Assembly: GCF_041320705.1 (NCBI RefSeq)
Contig: NZ_JBGGTQ010000005.1
Span: forward strand, 62,001 to 126,000
Source of the DNA: Kineococcus mangrovi
Lineage (GTDB): Bacteria; Actinomycetota; Actinomycetes; Actinomycetales; Kineococcaceae
Reading direction: 5' to 3'
DNA: 64,000 nucleotides
In this document: in pieces, positions 11,369-19,508 of the stretch
Numbering within the stretch: the stretch's first letter is position 1
How the letters are laid out: every line of letters starts with the position of its first letter
Program-made: the position numbers and the translations under genes
The notes under the pieces: model-generated
Databases searched by the model: none
Seen by the model: only the letters and a program-made list of their open reading frames with translations
What the model was told of the DNA's origin: nothing

Positions 11369-12279
11369 GCGGACGTTCCCGCGGAACCCTTCTCGGGCCC
11401 CTTCGCGATCGGGACGCGCACCGCGTTGCCCCACTCGGTCCAGGAACCGTCGTAGTTGCGGACGGAGCCGAAACCGAGCAGCTGGGAGAGCACGAACCAC
11501 GTGTGGCTCGAGCGTTCCCCGATGCGGCAGTAGGCGATGACGTCGTCGTCCGGGGACAGGCCCTTCTCGTCCCGGTAGATCGCCTCGAGGTCCTCGCGCG
11601 ACTTGAACGTGCCGTCCTCGGCGGCCGCGCGCGCCCACGGCACGCTGTCGGCACCGGGGATGTGCCCCCCGCGGACCGTCCCCTCCTCGGGGTAGTCGGG
11701 CATGTGGGTGCGTTCGCCGGTGTACTCCTGCGGGGAGCGGACGTCGACCAGCTTGCCGCCGCCGGGCGCCTGCACGTGGGTGAGCACGTCCTCCTTGAAC
11801 GCGCGGATCGCCGCGTCCGCACGCTCCACGACGGGGTACTGCGTCGTGGGGCGCCGGGTCGCCTCCGTCGTCGTCTCGCGGCCCTCGGCGATCCACTTGG
11901 CGCGCCCGCCGTCGAGCAGGCGCACGTCGGGGTGGCCGAACAGCGTGAACACCCACAGGGCGTAGGCGGCCCACCAGTTGTTCTTGTCGCCGTAGATCAC
12001 GACGGTGTCGTCGCGGGAGACGCCCTTGGCCGCCATGAGGCGGGCGAACCCCTCGCCGTCGACGTAGTCGCGCGTCACGGGGTCGTTGAGCTCGGTGTGC
12101 CAGTCGACCTTGACCGAACCCGGGACGTGCCCGGTGTCCCACAGCAGGACGTCCTCGTCGCTCTCGACGACCACGAGCCCGTCCTCACCGAGGTGCTCGG
12201 CCAGCCAGGCCGTCGTCACCAGCTTCTCCGGGTGCGCGTACGCGGCGAGCTTGGCGTCGGTGTCCAGCGGCGTGCTCAC
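11365..12279 (-). CDS. Thiosulfate/3-mercaptopyruvate sulfurtransferase (tandem rhodanese)
   Basis: A 304-residue enzyme with two rhodanese domains (about residues 20-145 and 165-290). The first starts with a [19 protein letters not shown] segment. The active site in the second is CRIGERS, the thiosulfate-type loop with the catalytic cysteine near residue 250. It transfers sulfane sulfur to acceptors such as cyanide or thiols. The GTG start has AGGAGG just upstream. It is the first gene of a four-gene operon with sufE, ribA and a RibD-C gene. Confidence 0.93.
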   Translation of the reverse strand: MSTPLDTDAKLAAYAHPEKLVTTAWLAEHLGEDGLVVVESDEDVLLWDTGHVPGSVKVDWHTELNDPVTRDYVDGEGFARLMAAKGVSRDDTVVIYGDKNNWWAAYALWVFTLFGHPDVRLLDGGRAKWIAEGRETTTEATRRPTTQYPVVERADAAIRAFKEDVLTHVQAPGGGKLVDVRSPQEYTGERTHMPDYPEEGTVRGGHIPGADSVPWARAAAEDGTFKSREDLEAIYRDEKGLSPDDDVIAYCRIGERSSHTWFVLSQLLGFGSVRNYDGSWTEWGNAVRVPIAKGPEKGSAGTSA

Positions 12280-12328
12280 GGTCGATCCTCCTGCGACTCG
12301 GCGGGCGGCGGCGGTCCGGCCACCGCAG

Positions 12329-12348
12329 CTCCTGGTTCAACCCAGGAG
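12329..12348. promoter_or_regulatory. Perfect 7-bp inverted repeat in a divergent intergenic region
   Basis: CTCCTGG-TTCAAC-CCAGGAG lies between the divergent sulfurtransferase and ZapE-like genes. It could be an operator for the sulfur/riboflavin operon; the regulator is unknown. Confidence 0.35.
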
Positions 12349-12415
12349 GTCCGGTCTTCGTTCCCGCCGCCGGTGATCCTGGCACACCCGTCCGGCGCGG
12401 ACGGCGGGCGCTCAC

Positions 12416-12421
12416 TAGTCT
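12416..12421 (+). promoter_or_regulatory. Probable -10 element, leaderless zapE transcript
   Basis: TAGTCT lies eight bases before GTG 12430 and no Shine-Dalgarno is present. Confidence 0.5.
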
Positions 12422-12429
12422 GGGCGTTC

Positions 12430-13491
12430 GTGACCGGTTCCCCCCCGCGGCCCGAGGCCGGACTGGACTCCCTGGCCGACCGCAACCCCCGGGTGCCGCC
12501 CGAGCAGCTGGTCGCCGAGCTGGTCCCGCCGCCGCGCTTCGCCGACGTGCGGTTCTCCACCTACGTGCCCTCCCCGGAGCACCCCTCCCAGGCCGAGGCC
12601 GTCGCCGGGATGTCCGGGTTCGGCGACGCCGTGGTGCGCCAGGACTCCGCCCGCAAGGGCCTGTTCCGTCGCCGCAGCGCGCCCTCGGGCCCGCCCGGCA
12701 TCTACCTCGACGGCGGGTTCGGCGTCGGCAAGACCCACCTGCTGTCCTCCCTGTACCACCAGGTCGTCACCGAAGGGGGCCGCAAGGCCGCCTACGGCAC
12801 CTTCGTCGAGTACACGAACCTCGTCGGGGCGCTCGGCTTCCTGCCCGCCGTCGACGCGCTCGCCCCGCACCACCTCGTCTGCATCGACGAGTTCGAGCTC
12901 GACGACCCCGGCGACACGGTGCTCATGTCCCGCCTCATGCGCGAGCTCGTCGACCGCGGCGTGAAGCTGGCCGCGACCTCCAACACGCTGCCCGGGGCGC
13001 TGGGGGAGGGCCGCTTCGCCGCGCAGGACTTCCAGCGCGAGATCCAGGCGCTCGCCGGCCAGTTCGCCGTCCAGCGCGTCGACGGGGAGGACTACCGCCA
13101 CCGCGGGCTGCCCGCCGCCCCCGCCCCGCTGCCGGACGAGGAGGTCCGCCGCGTCGCCGCCGGCCGCGGCGGGGCGACGTTCGACACGTTCGCGCGCGTC
13201 CTGGCCCACCTGGCCGAGGTCCACCCCAGCCGCTACGGCGCCATGGTCGGGTCGACGTCCGCGGTGTGCCTGCAGGGCGTGAGCACCGTGAGCGACCAGA
13301 TGGTCGGCCTGCGCCTGGTCGTCCTGGCCGACCGCCTCTACGACCGCGACATCCCCGTCGTCGCCTCCGGCGTCCCCTTCGACGCCGTGTTCACCGAGGA
13401 GCTCCTCGGCGGGGGCTACCGCAAGAAGTACCTGCGCGCCGTGTCGCGGCTCTCTGCGCTGGCCCGGGACGGGGCGGCGCTCGCGGGGTGA
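12430..13491 (+). CDS. zapE: AFG1/ZapE-family P-loop ATPase
   Basis: A 353-residue ATPase. Walker A is GGFGVGKTH with Lys101, Walker B is LVCIDEFELDD (residues ~150-160), and a sensor segment reads AATSNTLP. The opening RFADVRFSTYVPSPEHPSQ resembles actinobacterial ZapE/AFG1 homologues. In E. coli ZapE binds FtsZ and affects late division; AFG1 acts in mitochondrial protein quality control. The actinobacterial role is less clear. The frame extends upstream, but GTG 12430 is the first start after the -10 element and begins the conserved sequence. Confidence 0.85.
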   Translation: MTGSPPRPEAGLDSLADRNPRVPPEQLVAELVPPPRFADVRFSTYVPSPEHPSQAEAVAGMSGFGDAVVRQDSARKGLFRRRSAPSGPPGIYLDGGFGVGKTHLLSSLYHQVVTEGGRKAAYGTFVEYTNLVGALGFLPAVDALAPHHLVCIDEFELDDPGDTVLMSRLMRELVDRGVKLAATSNTLPGALGEGRFAAQDFQREIQALAGQFAVQRVDGEDYRHRGLPAAPAPLPDEEVRRVAAGRGGATFDTFARVLAHLAEVHPSRYGAMVGSTSAVCLQGVSTVSDQMVGLRLVVLADRLYDRDIPVVASGVPFDAVFTEELLGGGYRKKYLRAVSRLSALARDGAALAG

Positions 13492-13501
13492 GGCCGCCGC
13501 C

Positions 13502-14563
13502 TCAGACGGGTTCGCCGGACGCGCGCCGCGGACCGGGGGAGCGGTTCGTCGCGCGCCACCACACGAGGGCCGCGACCCACACGAGGAGGAACAGGCCGGC
13601 CACGGCGTACCCGACGTGCTCGGTGTCCAGGCCCGAGACCCAGGTCGTCACCGCGTCGGCGAGCCCGAGCTCCTCGTGCAGGACGCTCGTGAGCTGGACG
13701 GTGCCGATGCCGAGGGCGACGGCGACCGAGACGCCGGTCACGACGCCGTTGTAGGCCAGGCGCCGCAACGGGTTCGCCAGCGCCCAGTCGTAGGCGAGGT
13801 TCATGAAGGCCCCGTCGAGGGTGTCGAACAGGCTCATCCCGGCGGTGAACAGCACGGGCAGCACCAGCACCGCGTACCAGGGCAGCGTCACGGCCGCCGT
13901 GCCCGCCAGGACCAGGAGGGCGACCTCGGTGGCGGTGTCGAACCCCAGCCCCATGAGCAGCCCGGCCGGGTAGATCTGCCGGGGGGACCGGATCTTGCGG
14001 GTGAACCGCCGCAGGACCCGCGCCAGCGCGCCGTCGAGGGCGAGGCGCTGCTGCAGGGCCGCGTCGTCGAGCTCACCGCGCCGGCGCCGCCGCGCGGTCC
14101 GCAGGATGCCGGCGAGGGAGACGAGGTTCACCAGTCCGATCACCCACAGGAACACGCCCGCGGCCGAGGTGCCGAAGACCCCGAGCGCGTCGTGGGCCGC
14201 GGACCCGTCGCTGACGAGCGAGGAGGCGAACCGGGCGCCCGTCGCGACCAGGAGGGCCATCGCGAACACGACGGTCGAGTGCCCCAGGGAGAACCAGAAC
14301 CCCACCGACAGGGGGCGCTGGCCGTCGCCGGTCAGCTTGCGGGTCGTCCCGTCGATCACCGCGATGTGGTCGGCGTCGAAGGCGTGCCGGACGCCGAAGA
14401 CGTAGGCCGTCAGACCCAGGCCCCAGCCGAACACCTGCTCACCGACCGAGTACCCGTGCGGGACGACGAACAGGCCCAGCACGCCCCACCCGAGCACGTG
14501 CAGCGCCAGCACGACGCCGAGCAGTCGCAGCAGCCTGCGCGAGTCGTCGCGGGTCCAGCGCAC
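13502..14563 (-). CDS. NicO/NiCoT family nickel/cobalt permease
   Basis: A 353-residue integral membrane protein with about eight hydrophobic segments. The NiCoT signature RHAFDADHI lies at residues 59-67, with LGHSTVVF near residue 105 and GLGFDTATE near residue 205. These histidine/aspartate motifs bind Ni2+ or Co2+ during uptake. Which metal is favoured cannot be read from sequence alone, but the Nur-like operator just upstream argues for nickel. It stands alone between the reverse-strand NUDIX gene and the convergent zapE gene. Confidence 0.92.
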   Translation of the reverse strand: MRWTRDDSRRLLRLLGVVLALHVLGWGVLGLFVVPHGYSVGEQVFGWGLGLTAYVFGVRHAFDADHIAVIDGTTRKLTGDGQRPLSVGFWFSLGHSTVVFAMALLVATGARFASSLVSDGSAAHDALGVFGTSAAGVFLWVIGLVNLVSLAGILRTARRRRRGELDDAALQQRLALDGALARVLRRFTRKIRSPRQIYPAGLLMGLGFDTATEVALLVLAGTAAVTLPWYAVLVLPVLFTAGMSLFDTLDGAFMNLAYDWALANPLRRLAYNGVVTGVSVAVALGIGTVQLTSVLHEELGLADAVTTWVSGLDTEHVGYAVAGLFLLVWVAALVWWRATNRSPGPRRASGEPV

Positions 14564-14578
14564 GGGAGGGGCTCCAGC

Positions 14579-14601
14579 CTGTTGCGGGTCGTTGGCAACA
14601 G
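14579..14601 (-). promoter_or_regulatory. Nur-like operator over the nickel permease promoter
   Basis: A perfect inverted repeat CTGTTGC-N9-GCAACAG whose core TTGC-N9-GCAA matches the Streptomyces Nur box (tTGCaa-N5-ttGCAA). On the reverse strand TAGTCT (14605-14610) is a candidate -10 element, so the operator covers the predicted transcription start. It ends 15 bases before the start codon. Nur with Ni2+ would repress uptake. Confidence 0.6.
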
Positions 14602-14607
14602 CGCAGA

Positions 14608-15264
14608 CTAGTCCCACTCCGTCGGCAGCGTGGGATCGCGGTGGTGGGCGAGCAACCGCTCCAGCTCCCAGCGGTTGACCCGGCGCCCGGACAGCTCCGG
14701 CAGCTCCTCGAGGCCGAACCAGCCGACCTCCAGCGTCTCCAGCTCGCTCGGGGCGACGCGCTCGCCGGTGACCCGGCACAGGAAGTACAGGTGGAAGACG
14801 CTGACGGGCAGGGGCGGATGCTTGCCGCGGACCTCGCGCTCCCACACCCCGACGACCTTCACGGCCTCCACGGGCCAGCCGGTCTCCTCCAGCACCTCCC
14901 GCTCGGCGGCCGGACCCGGCCGGTCCCCGGGGTCGGCCCACCCGCCGGGCAACGACCACAGCCCGTCGCTGCGCTCGCGCAGCAGCAGGAACCGCTCGCT
15001 CGCGTCGAGGACGCCGGCGCGGACGTCGACCTTGGGGGTGGCGTACCCCGCGTCGGCGTCCAGCACCGCGCGCAGGACCTCCCGCGGGCTCGTCGAGGCC
15101 GCCGCGAGCAGGTCGGCCGCCAGTTCGGTGAGCTCGCGGTAGCGCGCCGCGTCGTAGTCCTTCGCCGGGTCCCCGGCGGCGTACGTCAGGCCGTCCTGGG
15201 CCAGCGCCGCGATGCGCACCGCGGCCCGGCGCACCAGGTCGGCCGGTGCGTCGGGCCCGCTCAC
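14608..15264 (-). CDS. NUDIX hydrolase with N-terminal Nudix_N-like helical domain
   Basis: A 218-residue protein. The N-terminal ~65 residues are helical (LVRRAAVRIAALAQDGLTYAAGD...DYDAARYREL), like the Nudix_N domain of NDP-X hydrolases. The catalytic box near residue 125 reads GGWADPGDR...REVLEETGW; the first two acidic positions are Asp instead of the usual Glu, while the REVLEETG helix is intact. The likely substrate is a nucleoside diphosphate linked to another group. It overlaps treZ by four bases, so it belongs to the trehalose operon; ADP- or NDP-glucose hydrolysis is possible but unproven. Confidence 0.87.
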   Translation of the reverse strand: MSGPDAPADLVRRAAVRIAALAQDGLTYAAGDPAKDYDAARYRELTELAADLLAAASTSPREVLRAVLDADAGYATPKVDVRAGVLDASERFLLLRERSDGLWSLPGGWADPGDRPGPAAEREVLEETGWPVEAVKVVGVWEREVRGKHPPLPVSVFHLYFLCRVTGERVAPSELETLEVGWFGLEELPELSGRRVNRWELERLLAHHRDPTLPTEWD

Positions 15265-17006
15265 GCGACGCGCAGGACGACGACACCCTCCGAGGCCGTC
15301 CGCACGCCCTCGCCGAGCAGTTCGGGCCCGGGCCCCTCGGTCCACGCCGCGACGACCTCGACCGGCGTGCCCGCGACGTCGACGTCCGCACCGCCGCCCA
15401 GGGTCACCACGACCCGGTGGTCACCGCGGTGCAGGACGAGGGCGTTGCCCGCCACGTCCACCCGCACCGCCCGCAGGTCCGCGTCGGCCAGGGCCGGGAC
15501 GGAGCGCCGCAGACCCGTCAGCGTCCGGTACCAGGCGAGCATCCGGGCGTGCCCGTCGCGCCCGACCTCGTCCCAGCGCAGGACCGAGGCCTCGCGCGTC
15601 GCGGGGTCCTGCGGGTCCGGCACGTCCTCGGCGTCCCAGCCGTGCTGCCCGAACTCCCCGCGGCGGCCCTCGCTCACGGCCCTGCCCAGCTCGGGGTCGG
15701 GGAAGCTCGTGAAGAACTGCCACTTCGTCGAGGCGTTCCACTCCTCGCCCATGAACACCATGGGGGTGAACGGGCCGAGCAGGTAGAGGGCGGCGCCGGC
15801 GGCCTGCCGGGCGGGGGGCAGCAGGTGCCCGATGCGGTCGCCGACGGCGCGGTTGCCCACCTGGTCGTGCGTCTGCAGGTACCCCAGGAACGCCGTTCCC
15901 GGCACCGCGGCGCGGTCGACCCTCTTCCCCCACTCCCGCCCGCGGAAGGAGGAGAACCGCTCGGCGTGGAAGAACGCCTCCTCGAACGTGGTCGCCACCA
16001 CCTCGGGGTCGCCGAAGTCGGCGTAGTAGCCCTGCCGCTCACCCGTCAGCCAGGCGTGCAGCGCGTGGTGGACGTCGTCGTCCCACTGGGCGCTCATGCC
16101 GCGCCCGCCCTGCGCGGTGGGGGTCACCATGACGGCGTCGTTGAGGTCGGACTCGGCGACCAGGCCCAGGGGGCGCCCGAGCCGGGTGGACAGTTCAGCG
16201 GTCTCGTCCGCCAGCTGCTGCAGCACGTGCTGCTCGGAGTCGTCGACGAGGGCGTGGACCGCGTCCAGCCGCAGCGCGTCGACGTGGAAGTCCCGGAACC
16301 AGCGCAGGGCGTTGTCGCAGATCCACCGCCGGACCTCGACCGAGCCCGTGTCGTCGAGGTTCACCGCAGCACCCCACGGGGTGTCGTGCTTGTCGGTGAA
16401 GTACGGACCGAACTCACCCAGGTAGTTCCCGCTGGGCCCCAGGTGGTTGTAGACGCAGTCGAGCGCGACCGCGAGACCCTTCGCGTGGCAGGCGTCCACG
16501 AACGCCGCGAAACCCTCCGGGCCGCCGTACTCGTGCTGCACGGCGTACGGGGCGACACCGTCGTACCCCCAGTTCCACGCACCGTCCCACGCCGAGACGG
16601 GCAGGACCTCCACGACGTCGACGCCGAGGTCGACGAGGTGGTCGAGGCGCTCGGTGGCCGCGGCGAAGGTGCCCTCGGGGGTGAACGTCCCCACGTGCAG
16701 CTCGTAGAACACGGCCCCGTGCACGTCCCTGCCGGCCCAGTCGCCGTCGGTCCAGGTGAACGTCGAGGGGTCCACGACCGCGCTCGCCGCGTGCACGCCC
16801 CCGGGCTGCCAGCCCGTGCGCGGGTCGGGGCGCTCGTCCCCGCCGTCGAGGCGGAACGCGTACCGCGCCCCGTGGGCCGCGTCGGCCTCGGCCGACCACC
16901 AGCCCTCCCGGGGGGAGCCGGTGCGCTCCATGGCCACCGCCGTCCCGTCGAGGACGAGTTCCACCTCACGCGCGCGCGGCGCCCACACTCCGAACTGCAT
17001 GGCCAC
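15261..17006 (-). CDS. treZ: Malto-oligosyltrehalose trehalohydrolase
   Basis: A 581-residue GH13 enzyme that releases trehalose from maltooligosyl-trehalose made by TreY. An N-terminal beta-sandwich (FGVWAPRAREVELVLDG) precedes the (beta/alpha)8 barrel. The nucleophile is in DALRLDAVHAL (residue ~250), the acid/base in LVAESDLND (~285), and QTHDQVGNR is the third conserved block. The start may be GTG 17006 or the ATG two codons later. It is the third enzyme of glgX-treY-treZ, 39 bases after treY. Confidence 0.95.
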   Translation of the reverse strand: MAMQFGVWAPRAREVELVLDGTAVAMERTGSPREGWWSAEADAAHGARYAFRLDGGDERPDPRTGWQPGGVHAASAVVDPSTFTWTDGDWAGRDVHGAVFYELHVGTFTPEGTFAAATERLDHLVDLGVDVVEVLPVSAWDGAWNWGYDGVAPYAVQHEYGGPEGFAAFVDACHAKGLAVALDCVYNHLGPSGNYLGEFGPYFTDKHDTPWGAAVNLDDTGSVEVRRWICDNALRWFRDFHVDALRLDAVHALVDDSEQHVLQQLADETAELSTRLGRPLGLVAESDLNDAVMVTPTAQGGRGMSAQWDDDVHHALHAWLTGERQGYYADFGDPEVVATTFEEAFFHAERFSSFRGREWGKRVDRAAVPGTAFLGYLQTHDQVGNRAVGDRIGHLLPPARQAAGAALYLLGPFTPMVFMGEEWNASTKWQFFTSFPDPELGRAVSEGRRGEFGQHGWDAEDVPDPQDPATREASVLRWDEVGRDGHARMLAWYRTLTGLRRSVPALADADLRAVRVDVAGNALVLHRGDHRVVVTLGGGADVDVAGTPVEVVAAWTEGPGPELLGEGVRTASEGVVVLRVA

Positions 17007-17045
17007 AGCCTGTCCGAAGTGCGGGCGCCCGGCGACCGGAGGGGG

Positions 17046-19508
17046 TCAGCCGTGGCGGACCAGCAACGCCACCGGCAGGTCGGTGAGCAGGTCGGCGATC
17101 CGCACCGAGCCGCCGTCGACGACGGTGTCGCCCGCCAGCACGTTGCGCCAGCGGCCCTCGGGCAGCGTCAGCGTGTGCTCCCCCCACCCGCCGTTGCGCT
17201 GCAACGACACCGGCAGCCGCGTGGCGACGGCGACGACGCGGGGGGCGTCGACCGCGCCGCGCGCGAAGGCGAGGGCGTTCCCGCTGGAGGTCGGCACGGG
17301 GGAGTAGTCCCCGCGCGCGAACACCGCGGGGTGCTCGCGCCGAACCCGCAGGGCGCGGGAGACGGCGAGCAGCTTCTCGTCGTCCAGGTCCGCCGGTGCC
17401 GACCCGCCGTCCAGGGCCGACAGGCGCCGGCGCCGGTCCGCGTAGTCGACGGGCCGGCGGTTGTCCGGGTCCACGAGGGAGAGGTCGACGACCTCCGAAC
17501 CCTGGTAGACGTCGGGGACGCCCGGCATGAGCAGCTGCACGAACTTCTGGCCCAGCACCGCGACGCGGGCCGCCTCCCCGGTGAGGGCGACGAACTCGCC
17601 CACCGCGGTGCGCACCGCCTCGTCGGCCAGGACACCGGTCGCGAACTTCTCCACCGCGGCTTCGTACGCCTCGTCCGGGGAGGTCCACGTCGTGTGGTCC
17701 TTGGCCTCGCGGGTGGCCTTCTGCAGGTAGGCCAGCAACCGGTCGGCGGCGATCGGCCCATCGGACCCCCAGGTCCCGAAGACCGTCTGCCACACCAGGA
17801 GCTCGGTGCGGGCGTCGAGGTCGGCGTCGCGGTGCCCGGCGGCCAGGTCCCGCCACGAGGTCAGGGCGGTGGCCCACTCCTCGGCGAACTCCGAGAGCAC
17901 CGACAGCCGGGCCCGGACGTCCTCGCTGCGCTTGGTGTCGTGCGTGGACAGCGTCGTCATCGTGGTCGGCCAGTCCCGCGCCAGGCGCGCTGCGTAGGCG
18001 TGGAACTCCTCGGGGGAGACGCCGAACCGCGTCGGGTCACCGCCGACCTCGTTGAGCGAGCTCAGCCGGAACCAGCGGTAGAACGCGGTGTCCTCGATGC
18101 CCTTGGCCATGACCGGTCCGCAGGTCTGCTGGAAGCGGACGACGAACTCCGCGGCGCGCGCGTCCTCCTGCCCGACCCGGCCCAGGGCCAGGTCCACGAC
18201 GACCGCGAGGGTGTCGTGCCGTTCGGCGGGCAGTCGGGTGCGGGCCGTGGCCGCGGCGTGGTCGAGGACGTCGACGGCGTCCTGCGGGGCCCTCTCACCG
18301 GGCACCACGTAGGCCCGGTACTGCTCGACGGCCACCAGCAGTTCCACGACGGCCTCGTGCAGCCCGCGGCGGGTGTGGTCGCGCAGGTTCACGTCGTCGT
18401 GGCAGATGCCCGCCAGCAGTTCCACCAGGCGGTGGACCTCGGCGTACAGGCCGTTCTCGACGACCTCGCGCTTGGCCTCCTCCACGAGCGCCGGGAACGG
18501 GGTGGCCGTCCCGGTGGCCGCCGCGTAGGCCGTGGACAGGGGCTCGGCACCGGCGGGGTCCAGGAACACCCCGCCCACGCGTTGCAGGGCGTCGTAGCCG
18601 GTCGTGCCCGCGCAGGCCCACTCCTCGGGCAGCAGCTCGTCACCTTCGAGGATCTTCTCCACGACGACCCAGGCGCTGGCGTCCTGCTCGTCGGACCCGG
18701 TGCGGGTGGCGGCGGCCAGGCGGTCCAGGTACCCCCGCGGGTCGGCCAGGCCGTCCGGGTGGTCGATGCGCAGACCCTGCAGGGAACCGTCGTGGACGAG
18801 CTCCAGCAGCAGGCGGTGCGTCGCATCGAAGACCTCGGGGTCCTCCACCCGCACGGCGGCGAGGGTGTCGACGTCGAAGAACCGCCGGTAGTTCAGCTCC
18901 TCGTCGGCGACCCGCCAGTGCGCCAGCCGGTACCACTGGCGGTTCACCAGCTGCTCCAGCGGGAGGTCCTCCGTCCCCGGCCGCACCGGGAACACGTGGT
19001 CGTAGTAGCGCAGGACGGGTTCGTCGCCCGAGCGGTCCAGGGACAGCTCCCCGGCCGCGAGCACCTGCCCGATCCGCCGGCCGAGCACGGCCATGAGGAT
19101 CGCGCGGTCCGGCACGGACCAGTCCACGTCGAACCAGGACGCGAACGGCGACCCCGGGCCCTCGCGCAACACCGACCACAGCTGGGCGTTGTCGCTCGCC
19201 GGCGTCGGGACCGCCACGTGGTTGGGCACGACGTCGGCGACGGCGCCCAGACCGTTCTCCCGCAACCGCCGGCTGAGGCGGTCGAACGCCGGGCGCCCCC
19301 CGGCCTCGGGGTTCAGCCGCGAGTGGTCCACGACGTCGTACCCGTGCGTCGAGCCCTGCGCGGGGGCCAGCACCGGGGACAGGTAGGCGTGCGAGACCCC
19401 CAGGGCAGCGAGGTGGTCGGCCTGGGCGGCGGCGTCGTCGAAGGTGAACGCGGGCTGGATCTGCAGGCGGTAGGTGCTGGTGGGCACCACCGCGGGACGG
19501 TAGGTCAC
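17046..19508 (-). CDS. treY: Malto-oligosyltrehalose synthase
   Basis: An 820-residue GH13 enzyme that isomerises the reducing-end alpha-1,4 bond of maltodextrins to alpha,alpha-1,1. It starts PTSTYRLQIQPAFTFDDA, the usual TreY opening, with SPVLAPAQGSTHGYDVVD following. The barrel motifs include GLRIDHPDGLADP (nucleophile Asp) and a late TLSTHDTKRSEDVRAR block. The length is normal (750-850). The GTG 19508 has GGGAG a few bases upstream and overlaps the glgX stop. Together with TreZ it makes trehalose from glycogen. Confidence 0.96.
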   Translation of the reverse strand: MTYRPAVVPTSTYRLQIQPAFTFDDAAAQADHLAALGVSHAYLSPVLAPAQGSTHGYDVVDHSRLNPEAGGRPAFDRLSRRLRENGLGAVADVVPNHVAVPTPASDNAQLWSVLREGPGSPFASWFDVDWSVPDRAILMAVLGRRIGQVLAAGELSLDRSGDEPVLRYYDHVFPVRPGTEDLPLEQLVNRQWYRLAHWRVADEELNYRRFFDVDTLAAVRVEDPEVFDATHRLLLELVHDGSLQGLRIDHPDGLADPRGYLDRLAAATRTGSDEQDASAWVVVEKILEGDELLPEEWACAGTTGYDALQRVGGVFLDPAGAEPLSTAYAAATGTATPFPALVEEAKREVVENGLYAEVHRLVELLAGICHDDVNLRDHTRRGLHEAVVELLVAVEQYRAYVVPGERAPQDAVDVLDHAAATARTRLPAERHDTLAVVVDLALGRVGQEDARAAEFVVRFQQTCGPVMAKGIEDTAFYRWFRLSSLNEVGGDPTRFGVSPEEFHAYAARLARDWPTTMTTLSTHDTKRSEDVRARLSVLSEFAEEWATALTSWRDLAAGHRDADLDARTELLVWQTVFGTWGSDGPIAADRLLAYLQKATREAKDHTTWTSPDEAYEAAVEKFATGVLADEAVRTAVGEFVALTGEAARVAVLGQKFVQLLMPGVPDVYQGSEVVDLSLVDPDNRRPVDYADRRRRLSALDGGSAPADLDDEKLLAVSRALRVRREHPAVFARGDYSPVPTSSGNALAFARGAVDAPRVVAVATRLPVSLQRNGGWGEHTLTLPEGRWRNVLAGDTVVDGGSVRIADLLTDLPVALLVRHG

